Shown in pieces: positions 10,340 to 21,400 of a stretch of DNA of 64,000 bases. The translations under genes were made by a program, and so were the position numbers. The notes under the pieces were generated by a model. That model was not told where the DNA came from. It saw only the letters and a program-made list of their open reading frames with translations, and searched no databases. Origin of the DNA: Rhodeus uyekii (Eukaryota > Chordata > Actinopteri > Cypriniformes > Acheilognathidae); contig JAWRVZ010000492.1 in the NCBI GenBank assembly GCA_037043235.1, forward strand, positions 1 through 64,000, written 5' to 3'. Every line of letters starts with the position of its first letter. Within the stretch, counting starts at the first letter, position 1.

Positions 10340-10930
10340 GTTTCTCTTTTGTTCCCATTTAGTTCCTGTTTGTTTCTGTTTTGGGGATCCAAATAAGACC
10401 GTTCTGGGAATGTTTGTTGTCGAAATTTAATCAATGAGATTGCCTGAGAAGGCAAAGAGCAGCACTTCTCAGGCGCTTCTATCTTTTACAAACAGTTGAG
10501 TTAGTTACACAAGTAGCAAAACAGTCTAAGATAGTGTGCACAGTTCTGTTCATTTCTCAGTTACATGTACGAGACGTTTTCTTGTTGGCAGATACTCACA
10601 CATATGCACATACTTCTTTTATTTATACATTCATGAGAAACTCTAAACATATAGTTCTTTGTTTTCAGCCTAAGGCTTAATTACTTTACTAAGAAAAGTT
10701 GTCAAGCAAGCTAGATAAGATAAAATAGTGATGTTCCATCACATTTTCCCTTCACGTTAGTTGTTGGGTTAATTTGGAAACTTAAAGAGAACGCCCCCTG
10801 TAGGTTATTTTTTGGACCCTTGAATATTCCCTTCTGATTGTCCGCTGGCTACCTGGTGGAGATTTCCCATTTAAACTTCCCATTCACTTGTTACACATCT
10901 TTACAAAATGATTTAATCAAAAGTCAAATT
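10340..10930. other. Unclassified sequence, possibly LTR-like
   Basis: It follows the end of the FHL-1/FHL-2 upstream homology. It holds a short inverted repeat near 10441-10481 (GCCTGAGAAGG / CTTCTCAGGC). No coding frame was seen. Confidence 0.3.
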
Positions 10931-10938
10931 GATAATAC

Positions 10939-11590
10939 AGTAATACCTTGAGATACGAGCGTCTCTACATACGAGTATTCCAAGATACGAGCAAGCCTTA
11001 GGGCAGAATTTTGCTTCTAGATAAGAGTAAATTTTCGAGATATGAGCACGCGTACTGACGCCGATGCCGACACTTGTTCACTTCTCTCAATTTTGTTCAT
11101 TATTCTTCATTACAGCAAAGAGCTCTAAGAAAGTGAGTGGTAAGGATGGTAGTGAGAAGAAGAAGCGCATGATGACCATGGAAATGAAGCATGAAATTGA
11201 TGATAAATATGGGCGCGGTCCCGTGTGAGTGATCTAGCAATAGGAGGAACTGTCGACTGAGGAGTTGATAGATCTACAGAAAATACGAAGGCGTTGCAAG
11301 AGCTCAGCATTGAAAATAGACACCCTGATAAATTGTGTACTGGTCGTGCTTTGGCACTTTTTGATGACGCGTACCTTACTTATTTTTAAATTAGACAGAA
11401 GCAAATCTCCCTCAATAGGTATTCCGTTAAAAGGTCTGCGCCAAGTGAAAGTGAAAGTCAGAATAGTCAGGCGAAAAAAGGGAAGAAAAGGGAAGAAAAC
11501 AAACGTAAGTAAAAAAAAAAAACGTAGGTTAAGTTTAGTTATGTTAATTGAAGTTTATGTAAGTTACATAGTTTTCATGTAAGGAACGAT
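10939..11590 (+). mobile_element. pogo/Tigger-like transposon fragment
   Basis: The left end CAGTAATACCTTGAGATACG follows TA, typical of pogo/Tigger elements. At 11112-11220 it encodes the start of a CENP-B/pogo-type helix-turn-helix, residues KKRMMTMEMKHEIDDKYGRG, then a stop. The right half is missing. The same family recurs reversed at 43991, 54985 and 58850. Confidence 0.65.
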
Positions 11591-11606
11591 ACCGAATCAA
11601 GTGTCG

Positions 11607-12001
11607 ATGTACCAGGAGGTGTTGCAGGAGCTGCCCACTGTGACCAACTTCGCCCTCTGGGTGACGAAGGTCAAGGCGTCACCCTCGGCCAAGATGGACG
11701 CCGACAAAGTTAAGTTTCTTGACACCCTCATCTCCCAGGCCGGCCTCCTCGTGTATGTCTCCCTGCGGCTGTAAGAGCTCCGGCGGAACCAAAAACCTCC
11801 CGTCCAACCCGAGCCTCCCGCAGGAAGGTGACGCAGCCTGTCCAGACCACTGTCCTCAAAGAGAACATCAAAGAGGCCTGAGACGGGTGGCCTGGAGGTG
11901 GAGGGAGCTGCTCTGTGCCGGGAGCTGGTGGATGCACTACTCCTTCCCCTGGAGGAGGGCCAGGTGGACAATATTTTTCAGTGTTTCTGTACCCACATTT
12001 T
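11607..12001 (+). pseudogene. Unrecognised coding-like relic
   Basis: A GC-rich island with uneven codon use. From 11607 the frame reads MYQEVLQELPTVTNF and KMDADKVKFLDTLISQAGLL, then stops near 11773. A second frame later reads GLEVEGAALCRELVDALLLP up to about 12001. I do not recognise the protein. It may be an element's gag-like ORF or a processed host sequence, and it is broken. Confidence 0.35.
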
Positions 12002-12036
12002 AAAAAAAGAGCAGTTTCCTCTTTCCCTTTCATAGG

Positions 12037-14210
12037 AACTCGAGCTGCGTCAAGATGCTGGGGGAAATGCCTGATGATAGTCTTCTGAAGTACTATGAAA
12101 CAAATGCGTGTGAATGCACGTGCGGGTCGGTGACGTCATGAACCAGGTCATGAAAGGGCCACCGGAACCGCTGCTTGAGTGTCTTCAGCGTGCTGTGTCG
12201 CTTGTGTTGTGTTGTTGGTGTGCATATAGCTCCCTAGTCAAGTTTAAAAGAAAAGGGACTTCCTTCTTATATTTGGGAACAAGCTGTGTGTTTTCTCTGC
12301 CGCGATGAATGTCATGGGTAGTGATACACACAATCTGCGCAGTCAGCGCTCGAGTGTGCTAGCTGTGAGCTTTGCTAAGCCGCTCAGTAACGCGTTCTCC
12401 TCAGGGATCTGGTTCCGCTGCAGCTGAGGCTCAGCAGCGATCTTTACCTGGGGATCGCGTTGGATCCATCAGCAGGGGTTGAGATGGGCTTCAATTTTGG
12501 AAGCATGCTGTTTGGAGTGTTTGCCTCCGATCAGGCAGAGGCAGATTGACGCTGTAACGGTCCAGCTCTGAGGAGTTGGACGTGCTAGTGTCAAGGCTGG
12601 AGAGGAAGTTTAGCCATCTCCCTCTCTAGTCTATGAGGCTTGTTCTGGAGCAGAGCGAGAACGCTGACTGAGCCTTGCGAGCAGTGCTCTTTGCGTTCAC
12701 TCTGCCTCGCGGTCTTTTACTAGCCGCTCGCGTTTCTTCAGGGCGGTCCTGCTGCAGCTTAGCGGCGATCTGTACCTGGGTTTTCCGTGTCGGATCCGTC
12801 AGCGGGGGTTGAGATGGGCTCTGCCCTACCTCAGCTTTTCCTCGGGGATCTGGTCTCTGTCATGTTTCGAAAGCACGCTGTATGGAGCGTTTATTTCCGA
12901 TCAGGCAGACTAACGCTGCAATGGTCCAGTTCTGAGGGGTTGGACGTGCTAGTGTCAAGGCTGGAGAGGAAGTTTAGCCATCTTCATCTCTAGTCTATCA
13001 GAAGCATGACGAGGTTGTGAATTGTGCTGTCTCACAGCCAATATTATTATGGTTGCTGAGACTGGGGAATTATAAATACTGAAAATTATAAATGCTGTCT
13101 CACAGCCAATATTATTATGGTTGCTGAGACTGGGGAATTATAAATACTATAAATTATAAATATCCTATAAATACTTGGATTAATTTTCCTCTACGATTCC
13201 ATCCCAGCGTCAGCTAAATCCCCTAGCACTGCCTAAATGAAAAATGAAAATTAAAAAAGCGGGTCATTTTTTCTCGTGGGCAGAGCAGTTTCTGCGGAAT
13301 AATTGTATAATTTATGAAACATTGAAGACATAATACATTAAAATGTAATATAAGTATTATTGAATTTTCATATTATTATTAATCAATTTAATATACCATA
13401 GAGCTTGATTGAGGATCCTCAATCCTCAATCCTTGGGATCCTCGATTGGGTCCCGACCTCTAACTGGGCAGGTGGATAGCTGAGGCTATCTTTCTCGCCT
13501 GGAGTCGGCTGGACTGTCTCTTCTGAGTGTCCAGGCCCACTCTACTCGGGGCGTGGCTGCTTCCAAGGCTTCCTTTCTGGATTTCCTTGGCTGATGTCTG
13601 CTGCGGCTGGCTGGTCCTCGCCACACACATTCATGAGGGTTTATCATCTTTATCCCTCTCTGCTTCGGGAACCAGGGTGCTCATAGCGAGCTGCGACACT
13701 CTTACGGCCGGCGTCACTGATGTGGCGTTGGTATAGCGTTCCCCTAGCGCTTTGATGCAGCTCGAGTTCTCATGAAAGGGAACATCTCGGTTACGTATGT
13801 AACCTTGGTTTCCTGAAGGGGAACGAGATGCTGCGTCTCAGCCTCAGCTCCCTTCGCCTCCGGGCCGCTCTGGGTCACACTGGGCTTGAGCTGACAGTAA
13901 GCGACGTGCTGCTTCCTCTCTCTCAGTCGGCCTCTCAATCGCCACAGACGGAGTCGGCGTCTTAAGGACGCTCTTCTTTCTTACTCCTCCCTCCCCAGCC
14001 CCTCACGGGGTATATACGGAACCAGGTAAGTACACCACACTCACCGCTCGTACTCCGGGACGTTATCCTTCGTGGGTTGGGCCTCAGCGCTCCCTGCTGC
14101 CCTCCCATGGGTATGTCTCCGGTCTCTTTGGTGCCACTCGTTCGAGACTGGCTAGTGCTTCCCAGTCCGTCCCGTTGGCTCATTTGGATGACCAGACTCG
14201 GCAACTTGAT
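12037..14210 (+). mobile_element. DIRS-type element, internally deleted (first copy)
   Basis: The left end GAACTCGAGCTGCGTC reappears inverted at 13750-13775 beside a second inverted sequence. This is the layout of a DIRS internal complementary region. Near 13535-13625 broken frames give AHSTRGVAASKASF, then GWSSPHTF-like residues: the HxxR part of a tyrosine recombinase. Reverse transcriptase is missing. It also holds a duplicated segment (12430-12630 and 12750-12995). Confidence 0.6.
13026..13160. repeat. 68-bp tandem duplication
   Basis: The unit starting GCTGTCTCACAGCCAATATT at 13026 is repeated from 13094 with few differences. It lies inside the DIRS relic. Confidence 0.8.
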
Positions 14211-14329
14211 TCAGTTCACCAGGCGGCATGGAGGATTAAGCTTACTTGGGACACTGGGTAGGTTACGACCACGTGAGAGCAGTTGCCTAAGGGCACGCCA
14301 TAGCTTGCCAGCATCTTCATGCCATTCTG

Positions 14330-14970
14330 TTGCTTATGTGACCAATTATCAAAGCATTTACTTTACTTTTCGATATTCAAACACTAGAGAATAACGATGA
14401 CTGTTATCTGAACCTCCAACTGAGAGAAAGAACATGTTAGTATGTTTTGGGGAAAGTTAGTGCCTAAACCAGTAGCCTTGTTGTTAAACGTGATCAAAGA
14501 AGATATGCTTTTGTCCACAAATGGATGTTTTCTAAGTGTATCTGTTTTTTAAGACAATCACAATCCTTAACCTTTCATCAGCTTCTGCTGATGAAACTAT
14601 TCTTGACTAAAATGTTTTCAAATTGGCTAAACTTCTGACTCCTGGTCTTTTTTGCATTTTTTGTCTATTTTAAATTGTAAAAATTGAAAATTGTAAATGG
14701 TTTTAAGTGTTACCATATTGCAGCATTAAAGAATGGCCCAACATTCATCTAGAGATGCCCTGAACTGAAAAAGCAAAGCCAAAAAATTTATAAAAACTAT
14801 TTACATTTATATTGTCAATGGGCTAAACGCAAAATAATTTAAACTATTATCTGGGAAATATTTATTTTGTAAGTTTTCACTGTATCTTTTTTGTACAAAA
14901 TATTTTCAATTCAATTGCTATTTTATTCCAAATAAAAAATTCTATTCAGTGCAAACTCTTTTAAGCCAAA
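14330..14970. other. FHL-2 3' flank, shared between copies
   Basis: About 600 bases starting near TGACCAATTATCAAAGC match the flanks of FHL-4 (from 37580) and FHL-5 (from 48410), and in part FHL-3 (from 25770). No gene is seen. It marks the ancestral repeat unit beyond the gene. Confidence 0.55.
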
Positions 14971-14979
14971 AAAGACAGG

Positions 14980-15181
14980 AGAGTAATGGTTTGAATGTTA
15001 AGTTTATTCTGAAGCAGTGTTAACAGTTTTATTTTACTGTAACATGCAAGTAGACTGAAGTGTGTGCGTTTGTGTGTGTGCTTGTGTGTGTGTGTGTGTG
15101 TGTGTGTCTGTGTTTGTGAGAGTGTGTTACTCCTATAGCAGCGTCTGTCCATCTTCATTCACATCTGTGGGATCATCAGAT
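14980..15181 (-). other. FHL-2 last exon, 3' UTR
   Basis: Acceptor AAG|ATCTGATG at 15181. AATAAA lies on the minus strand at 15003-15008, with a second near 15030. A GT microsatellite sits within it. It is inferred by position and by recurrence downstream of every FHL copy. Confidence 0.5.
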
Positions 15182-15400
15182 CTTAAAAAAGAAAATTATG
15201 ATTAATGCAGAGCTACAGGGTTGAGGACATTAATGTTGAGTTTACACACACTTGTCTACAAATAATCATTACAGATCCTTAATCCATTCTAATTTTGCAC
15301 TACAAAATCTAAAAATATTATTGTAATTCAAATGTGGTTAGTAAAATGTTTTCTAAAATGTTTAATAGTTTTTACCTCAGTGTTTTACTCCAGCTTTCTT

Positions 15401-15414
15401 TCAGCTTATGTGTT
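15401..15414 (-). CDS. FHL-2 C-terminal tail exon (coding part)
   Basis: After CCAG the exon (15376-15414) reads AACACATAAGCTGA. Joined in phase 1 to CCP10 it adds residues EHIS and a TGA stop at 15401-15403. The donor GAG|GTAAAAAC then leads to the 3' UTR exon. Confidence 0.55.
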
Positions 15415-18400
15415 CTGGATCAAAAGAGAAGAAATTACAAAAAAGCATTTACATTTCATTAATAATATAGACTAAAACTTACATTTAAGCTAAAACTATC
15501 ACTATATTAACTAAAGGTTTTCTCAGTTTTCTCAGTAAGGATGCATTAAATTGATCAAAAGTAACAGTAAAGACATTCGTAATACTACAGATTTTTTCAT
15601 TTTAAATAAATGCTCTTTTTTCAATTCTCTGTTCAGTTTAGCTGTAACTGACAACAAAAGAGGTCTATAATATCAGATGAATTATTATCAGGATGATAAA
15701 GATGACTGCTGTCAAACCTGATGACCTCAAATAATTCACATAGAAATGAAAATACACAAACTCATAAAAATGTAGAAATAGCGCCATATACAATATGTTA
15801 TAATGACTGTCTGTACAATCTGGACAAAATTTCACACACCAGGACATGGTTTTGCTTTGCTGTGAGGAAACTGTTTCAAAACATTTCAGAATTCTTTAAT
15901 TAGAATGAATTCAGTTACTAGATATTCACATTTTATGTTAAATAATTTGCACAAACTGTAATATTAATTTCAGAACATACCACACAGTGGTTTTGGTGTC
16001 CATCCGTCTCGTGTGCATGTGGCTTCCCCTTGAGATCCAGACCAGCAAGAGTATTCTCTTCTTGCTCCCAATTTCATATCTCCAGTGAAGTAAATCTCTG
16101 GTCTGTGCACATGCTGGTCACGTGGAACTTCACATCTAAATTCTGAAACAATTCACATTATTTTAATAACGTGCAATATATTTAGCACTAAATGCATAAA
16201 TGATTCCCTGAAATATATAAAATCCGATCTTCATAATTTACCCATCTCAGTTAATAATAATATTCCATCAAATTACATTTAACAATCCTTACATATTCCT
16301 ATTATGAATTTTAAATGATTAAAAAAAGTAGAGCTCAACAAAAACATCCTGAATAAAATGTTAAACATTTAAGTGTATTAATTGCTCTGTTAAGATTTAC
16401 AGAAAATATTTTTATCAAGCTCTATTTTTTTTGTTTTGTTTTTTTACTCATTTAAAATTCTTAATTTATAGTAAAACGTTACGCTCCAATAAGATTATCT
16501 TTTTTCTTCAGGCGCACAGAGAAAAACAATGACTTGAAAACATTCAGGAGGGTTGTTGGCCACACAATGAATCCAATTAACGCTGAAGTCATTCATTAAG
16601 GGCAATCAGCAAAAGATCAAGAACAAGTAAAACTGCAAAACAATCTATTGATTGACAAATGGCATTTTGTGTCATTTAGGTCAATTAATTTGAGATTTTG
16701 ATGATTAGATTTCTTAAACCACTAAACCCTCTTTCTCTGTTGGTTTCAAGCAGGTGAGAAGGACATATAGCACAATGGCTCTAAAACAATGATTTGATTT
16801 TGATTTAAGAAAAGATTTAGACAAATAAAACTGATGCAAATAATGACTCCATGTATATCCATATTTTTGCTCATTTCCATCCAGTTACTACCACAAACTT
16901 TGGGGACTAGATGTTGGTCATCATGGTTTTCATACATCTAAGCATCCCTCTTGATTTTCACCTACAACAATTTTCTAAACTGAAAGAAGTATTAAAATCT
17001 AATCATCACTAATCAAAACCTTACCTTTACATGTTGGCGTTTCTTCCCAAGTTCCATCGCGGCAAAAAACTGTATGCTTCCCATTCATTAACAATGGACT
17101 TTGACATGCGTATGTTACACTAGATCCATCTACATAATTTTTTTTAGGATCAGATATTATGACAGCATTTCCCACCTTTGGAGGACTGCCACAACCAACT
17201 TCAAGTGAAAAATAAGAACTCCAGTAAGACTGAGATTAACATTGTCAATAGATTGTCCACTATATGTGATGAGAATTGAGAATCTCACTCTCACAAACTG
17301 GAGTCTCCCATGTACCACGGACACATTTAATGTTGGTTGATTTGAACCCTGGATCACATTCAAATACTGTTGTTTCTCCATCATGAAAGGTCTTTTTTGA
17401 TTGATTTAGTTTTCCATGGTAAACACTGGGAAAAGCACCACATTCTTCCTCCGCTGTAACAACAAGAAGCACATTTCTGTTCACTATAATATTTCTGATA
17501 ACAGAGAGTAACAATAATGAAACTCACGGATGCACAGAGGTTCTTCAGACCAGGAGCCTTTGCTGCATGTCACTGAATCCCACCAGTTCCCTGAGAATGG
17601 TTTATAACCCTCGTTGCAGGAGTAAAAGGCTTTTTCCTCAATAGAGGAGCGGTTGTGTATGAACCCGTTTTTCACAGAGAGATCAGGACACGATTTCTGC
17701 TTTACTTTAAAAGAAACAGTTTGATTACATATATTTTGAGTTATCATTGTGAAGATATACACAATACATTAGAGGAGTGGGGTGAAAACGTATCACATTT
17801 TGGATATCTTTTCTTAATTTGTTTATATATATAAATTCATGTAGAACTTCTCTTTAGAAGCAGTATAACATATTTATGTTTAATGCCTGTCCTTTCAGTC
17901 TGGGAATTACAGGTGATTTTTAAAAGCCGTTCTTTTTTTACTGTAAATTCCATTAGATTATCTAGATTTAATTTTATTACACTGACAATGATTCATTTGC
18001 ATAAAGTGTAATATTAATATCAGCACATACCACACAGTGGATTTGGTGTCCATCCGTCTCGAGTGCATGTGGCCACTCCTTCCGTTTCTCCTTCCTCTGT
18101 ATAATATCCATTCAAGCAGCTGTAAGAATGTCGTTTTGCTATCAATGTCCTATCACCTCTGATGTAAAAATTCCTCCAATACACATTCTGGTCATATGGA
18201 ACTTCACATTTAATTTCTGAAAAAATATTTACATTATTTCAATAACATGCATTAAGTTCATCTCATAATCCAGAAGTGTTATAATAATCTTACCCAAACA
18301 ATCAGGCTGATCATCCCACTCCCCATTCTCTTTACATGTAAATGATTTGATGGTTTCTTTTGTGCGAACGATCATGTATCTTTCATCACAGGTGATCTCC

Positions 18401-21400
18401 ACTCTTTCTCCAGCTCTGAACAAAGTTTTACCTGCTGGTTTGAACCTTTTCACTCTGAATGTTTGTGATTTCAGCTCACAAGTTACATCTATAAAGACAT
18501 AATTAAGAGATAAAGCAACAACAAATCTAAAGTCCTAAACTTTACCTAAAATAAAAGGAACCGCTTTCCATAAATTTTCATTTTGTGAACCTTTATTAAG
18601 ATTTGATAAACTATTATTAAAAAGAAGCTATCAAGAAAAGTAGTTTGTTCCCTGTCAAGGGAACTCAACACTGCGTCGAACGCATATGGGGCGTGATTAG
18701 CGTGATTGTCTCTTGAAGCGCAACTTCAACTTCAACATCGTCGAGGGTGACGTCATGAGCCAGGAGTATATAAGCACGCCGTGACCCGGAAGCCGCAGCT
18801 TTAGTGTCTTCAACAGCGCTTGAAGCTAACGTGTGTAGTGCATTTGCTGGCTGTAAGTTTGATTCTCTTTTGATCACTTACCTGTTTTTTGATGGTGGAT
18901 ACACAGGTTTTCAGGCGTTGTGTCACTCCCTGCCCACGTTTCATCACGGGCAGTGATACACACGCTCTCTGTGTTACATGTTTGGGCGAGGACCATGCAC
19001 GCTCAGCACTCAAAGGCTTTGAGTGTGCAAAGTGTTTGCGGCTGCCGCTGCGCACTCTCCGCTCACGCCTGGCAGTTTTTGAGGTAACTGCTCAGGCTTG
19101 CGGTCCTCGTGGGTCTGGCCCCGCTGGAGCTGAGGCTCAGCAGCGGTCGCACTCATGGGAATCGAAATTGGTTCTCGAAATTGCTTCTCTCTGCATATAA
19201 ATTCGCTGGAGATGTTGGATGTCTGGAAGGCGCTTCAGGCATTTCTCCCAGACCTTTGGGGACTCCACATGCTAGTTCAACCCCTGTTCACCTTCCCCCC
19301 TGTAGCCCTGCTCCCGGGGGTCCTAGAGAAAGTTCGCCAGGACAGGGTCCGTCTCACCTTAATTGCCCAGCGGTGGCCGGGCAGAGTGTGGTTCTCGGAC
19401 TTGGTGTCCCTCCTAGACTTGGGAGATTCCCGTCAGAGTGGACCTTCTGTCCCAAGCTCAGGACAGGATCCTCCCTCGACTGAGGTCGTTGAGACCATTC
19501 TCCACTCTAGTGCCCCTTCCACGAGGAAGCTCTATGCTCAGAAGTGGAAAACCTTCACTTCCTGGTGCAGCGACAAACATTTAGACCCAGTAACCTGTCA
19601 TGTTGGTATCATTCTGGAGTTTCTGGTTCGCTGCCGGGCTTTCCCCCTCCACGCTTAAGGTGTACGTGGCTGCCATTTCGGCTTACCACGTACCCCCAAG
19701 TGGTACCCTTTTGGGTCGGGACCCCCTAGTAGTGCATTTTCTTCATGGCACTTTGAGGCCAAGGCCTACGGTACGCTCTTGGGTGCCGCCCTGGGACCTT
19801 TCCCTGGTTCTCCAGGTTCTGTCCCAGGCACCCTTTGAGCCACTCGAGGACATCTTGGAGAAATTCCTCACCCTTAAAACGGTTTTCCTTTTAGTCATCT
19901 CCTCCTTTAAGAAGGTTGGGGACCTTCAGGCCCTCTCAGTGGCCCCCTTCTGTCTGGAGTTTGCTCCAAGTCTGGCAAAAGCCTTCCTCTTTCCCAGACC
20001 AGGATACATCCCTAAAGTGCTTTCGAGCCCCGCTCGTCACACTATACTGCAGGCCTTATGTCCTCCACCCTTCGTTAATCATGACCTGGAGTCCAAGAAC
20101 TAGGTCTGTCCAGTGCGAGCTCTGGAAACCTACGTCTGCAGAGCGGCTTCATGACGTGGGTCAGACTAACTCCTTGTATGCTTCGGGGCTCCTAAGGGAG
20201 CTCCAGCATCAAAACCAACTCTGAGCAGGTGGATAGTAGAGACTCCCTGGCTCCCCCTGGCTTATGATTTGGCGGGTCAGCAGTGTCCACTGCATGTCCG
20301 CGCCCACTATACTCGGAGCATGGCTACCTCTAAAGCTTTCTTCGCAGGGGCTCCACTTGCTGACATTTGTGATGCGGCTGGGTGGTCCTCACCGCATACC
20401 TTTATTAGTTTCTACCAACTAGACCTTAACCCCGCTTTGGGAACTTTGGCCCTTTCTTAGTGACCTACGTTAGCTTGGCCTACTCTGTACGCTGAGGCGG
20501 CGTGGGTATTCCTTGTTCCCATATGCGTTTGACGCAGTGTTGAGTTCCTTTGACAGGGAACGTTGAGGGAACAAGACACTGCGTCTCATAGCCTCAGCTC
20601 CTATGCATGCCGGCTGTTTCAGACACTGGTCAAGCTGCGGCTTCCGGGTCACGACGTGCTTATATACTCCTGGCTCATGATGTCACCCTCGGCGAGGTGC
20701 ACTCGCACACCTGGATTCAATTGCGCTTCAAGAGACAATCACGCTAAGCCGTTCCCACATGCGTTCAACGCAGTGTCTCGTTCCCTCTGAGGGAACTAGA
20801 GTTACGTAAGTAACCTGCGACGTTTTATATTGTCTGCATCCCCTCCTTTAGTTCATCACCTTCTCAGGAATTCAAATGATAAAACATTCTCACTTTTTTA
20901 TTATAATCAGTTGAATTGAAAATCAATGTAGTTATTAGCTAATTTTGTGGTTACAAATTAAGTAACCACAATGTGTTTGTCTCAAAAAAATGTATTACAA
21001 TTAAGAAATGACAACAAGATGAAGTAAATAATCTCATTTCACTTTCTCATGTTTTAAAAATATTATTTTGTGTGTATTCCTCCATCTCCAAAATAAAATA
21101 AAATAAAATCTTGAATGGATGGGAAATACATTTTTTTGTAAAAAAATACAGAATTTTTAGTTTTGAATTTAAGTTTAATGACTACTTTTAGAAAGTTTCA
21201 ATGTGACTACAGATTTTTTTTGTCATAATGACAGCGATCTGGAAAGGATTTCACTATTATTTTACAATGGTTTGTTTATCATGTAACAGTGGTGAATTAC
21301 CATTGCATTCTGGGTTTAGAGTCCAACCAAATCTAGAGCATCTGGGGTTTCCTTCTCTACGCTTGAATCCTGGTGAACATCTGTATTGTAATATGGCATC

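Larger units (their letters stand above)
18647..20796 (+). mobile_element. DIRS-type retrotransposon, internally deleted, in an FHL-2 intron
   Basis: Inverted terminal repeats of roughly 170 bases: 18647-18815 pairs with about 20628-20796. Both carry CACTGCGT, GAACGCAT and TATATAAG/CTTATATA. An internal complementary region at 20512-20590 joins the complements of both ends, the DIRS signature for a circular intermediate. At 2.15 kb it is shorter than full DIRS elements (about 5-6 kb), and no reverse transcriptase was seen. It lies antisense to FHL-2. Confidence 0.82.

Noticed and set aside
11597..12033. Minus-strand frames of 101-124 codons
   Set aside because: GC-rich shadow frames with biased composition (Ser, Arg, Pro). 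The plus strand looks more protein-like.
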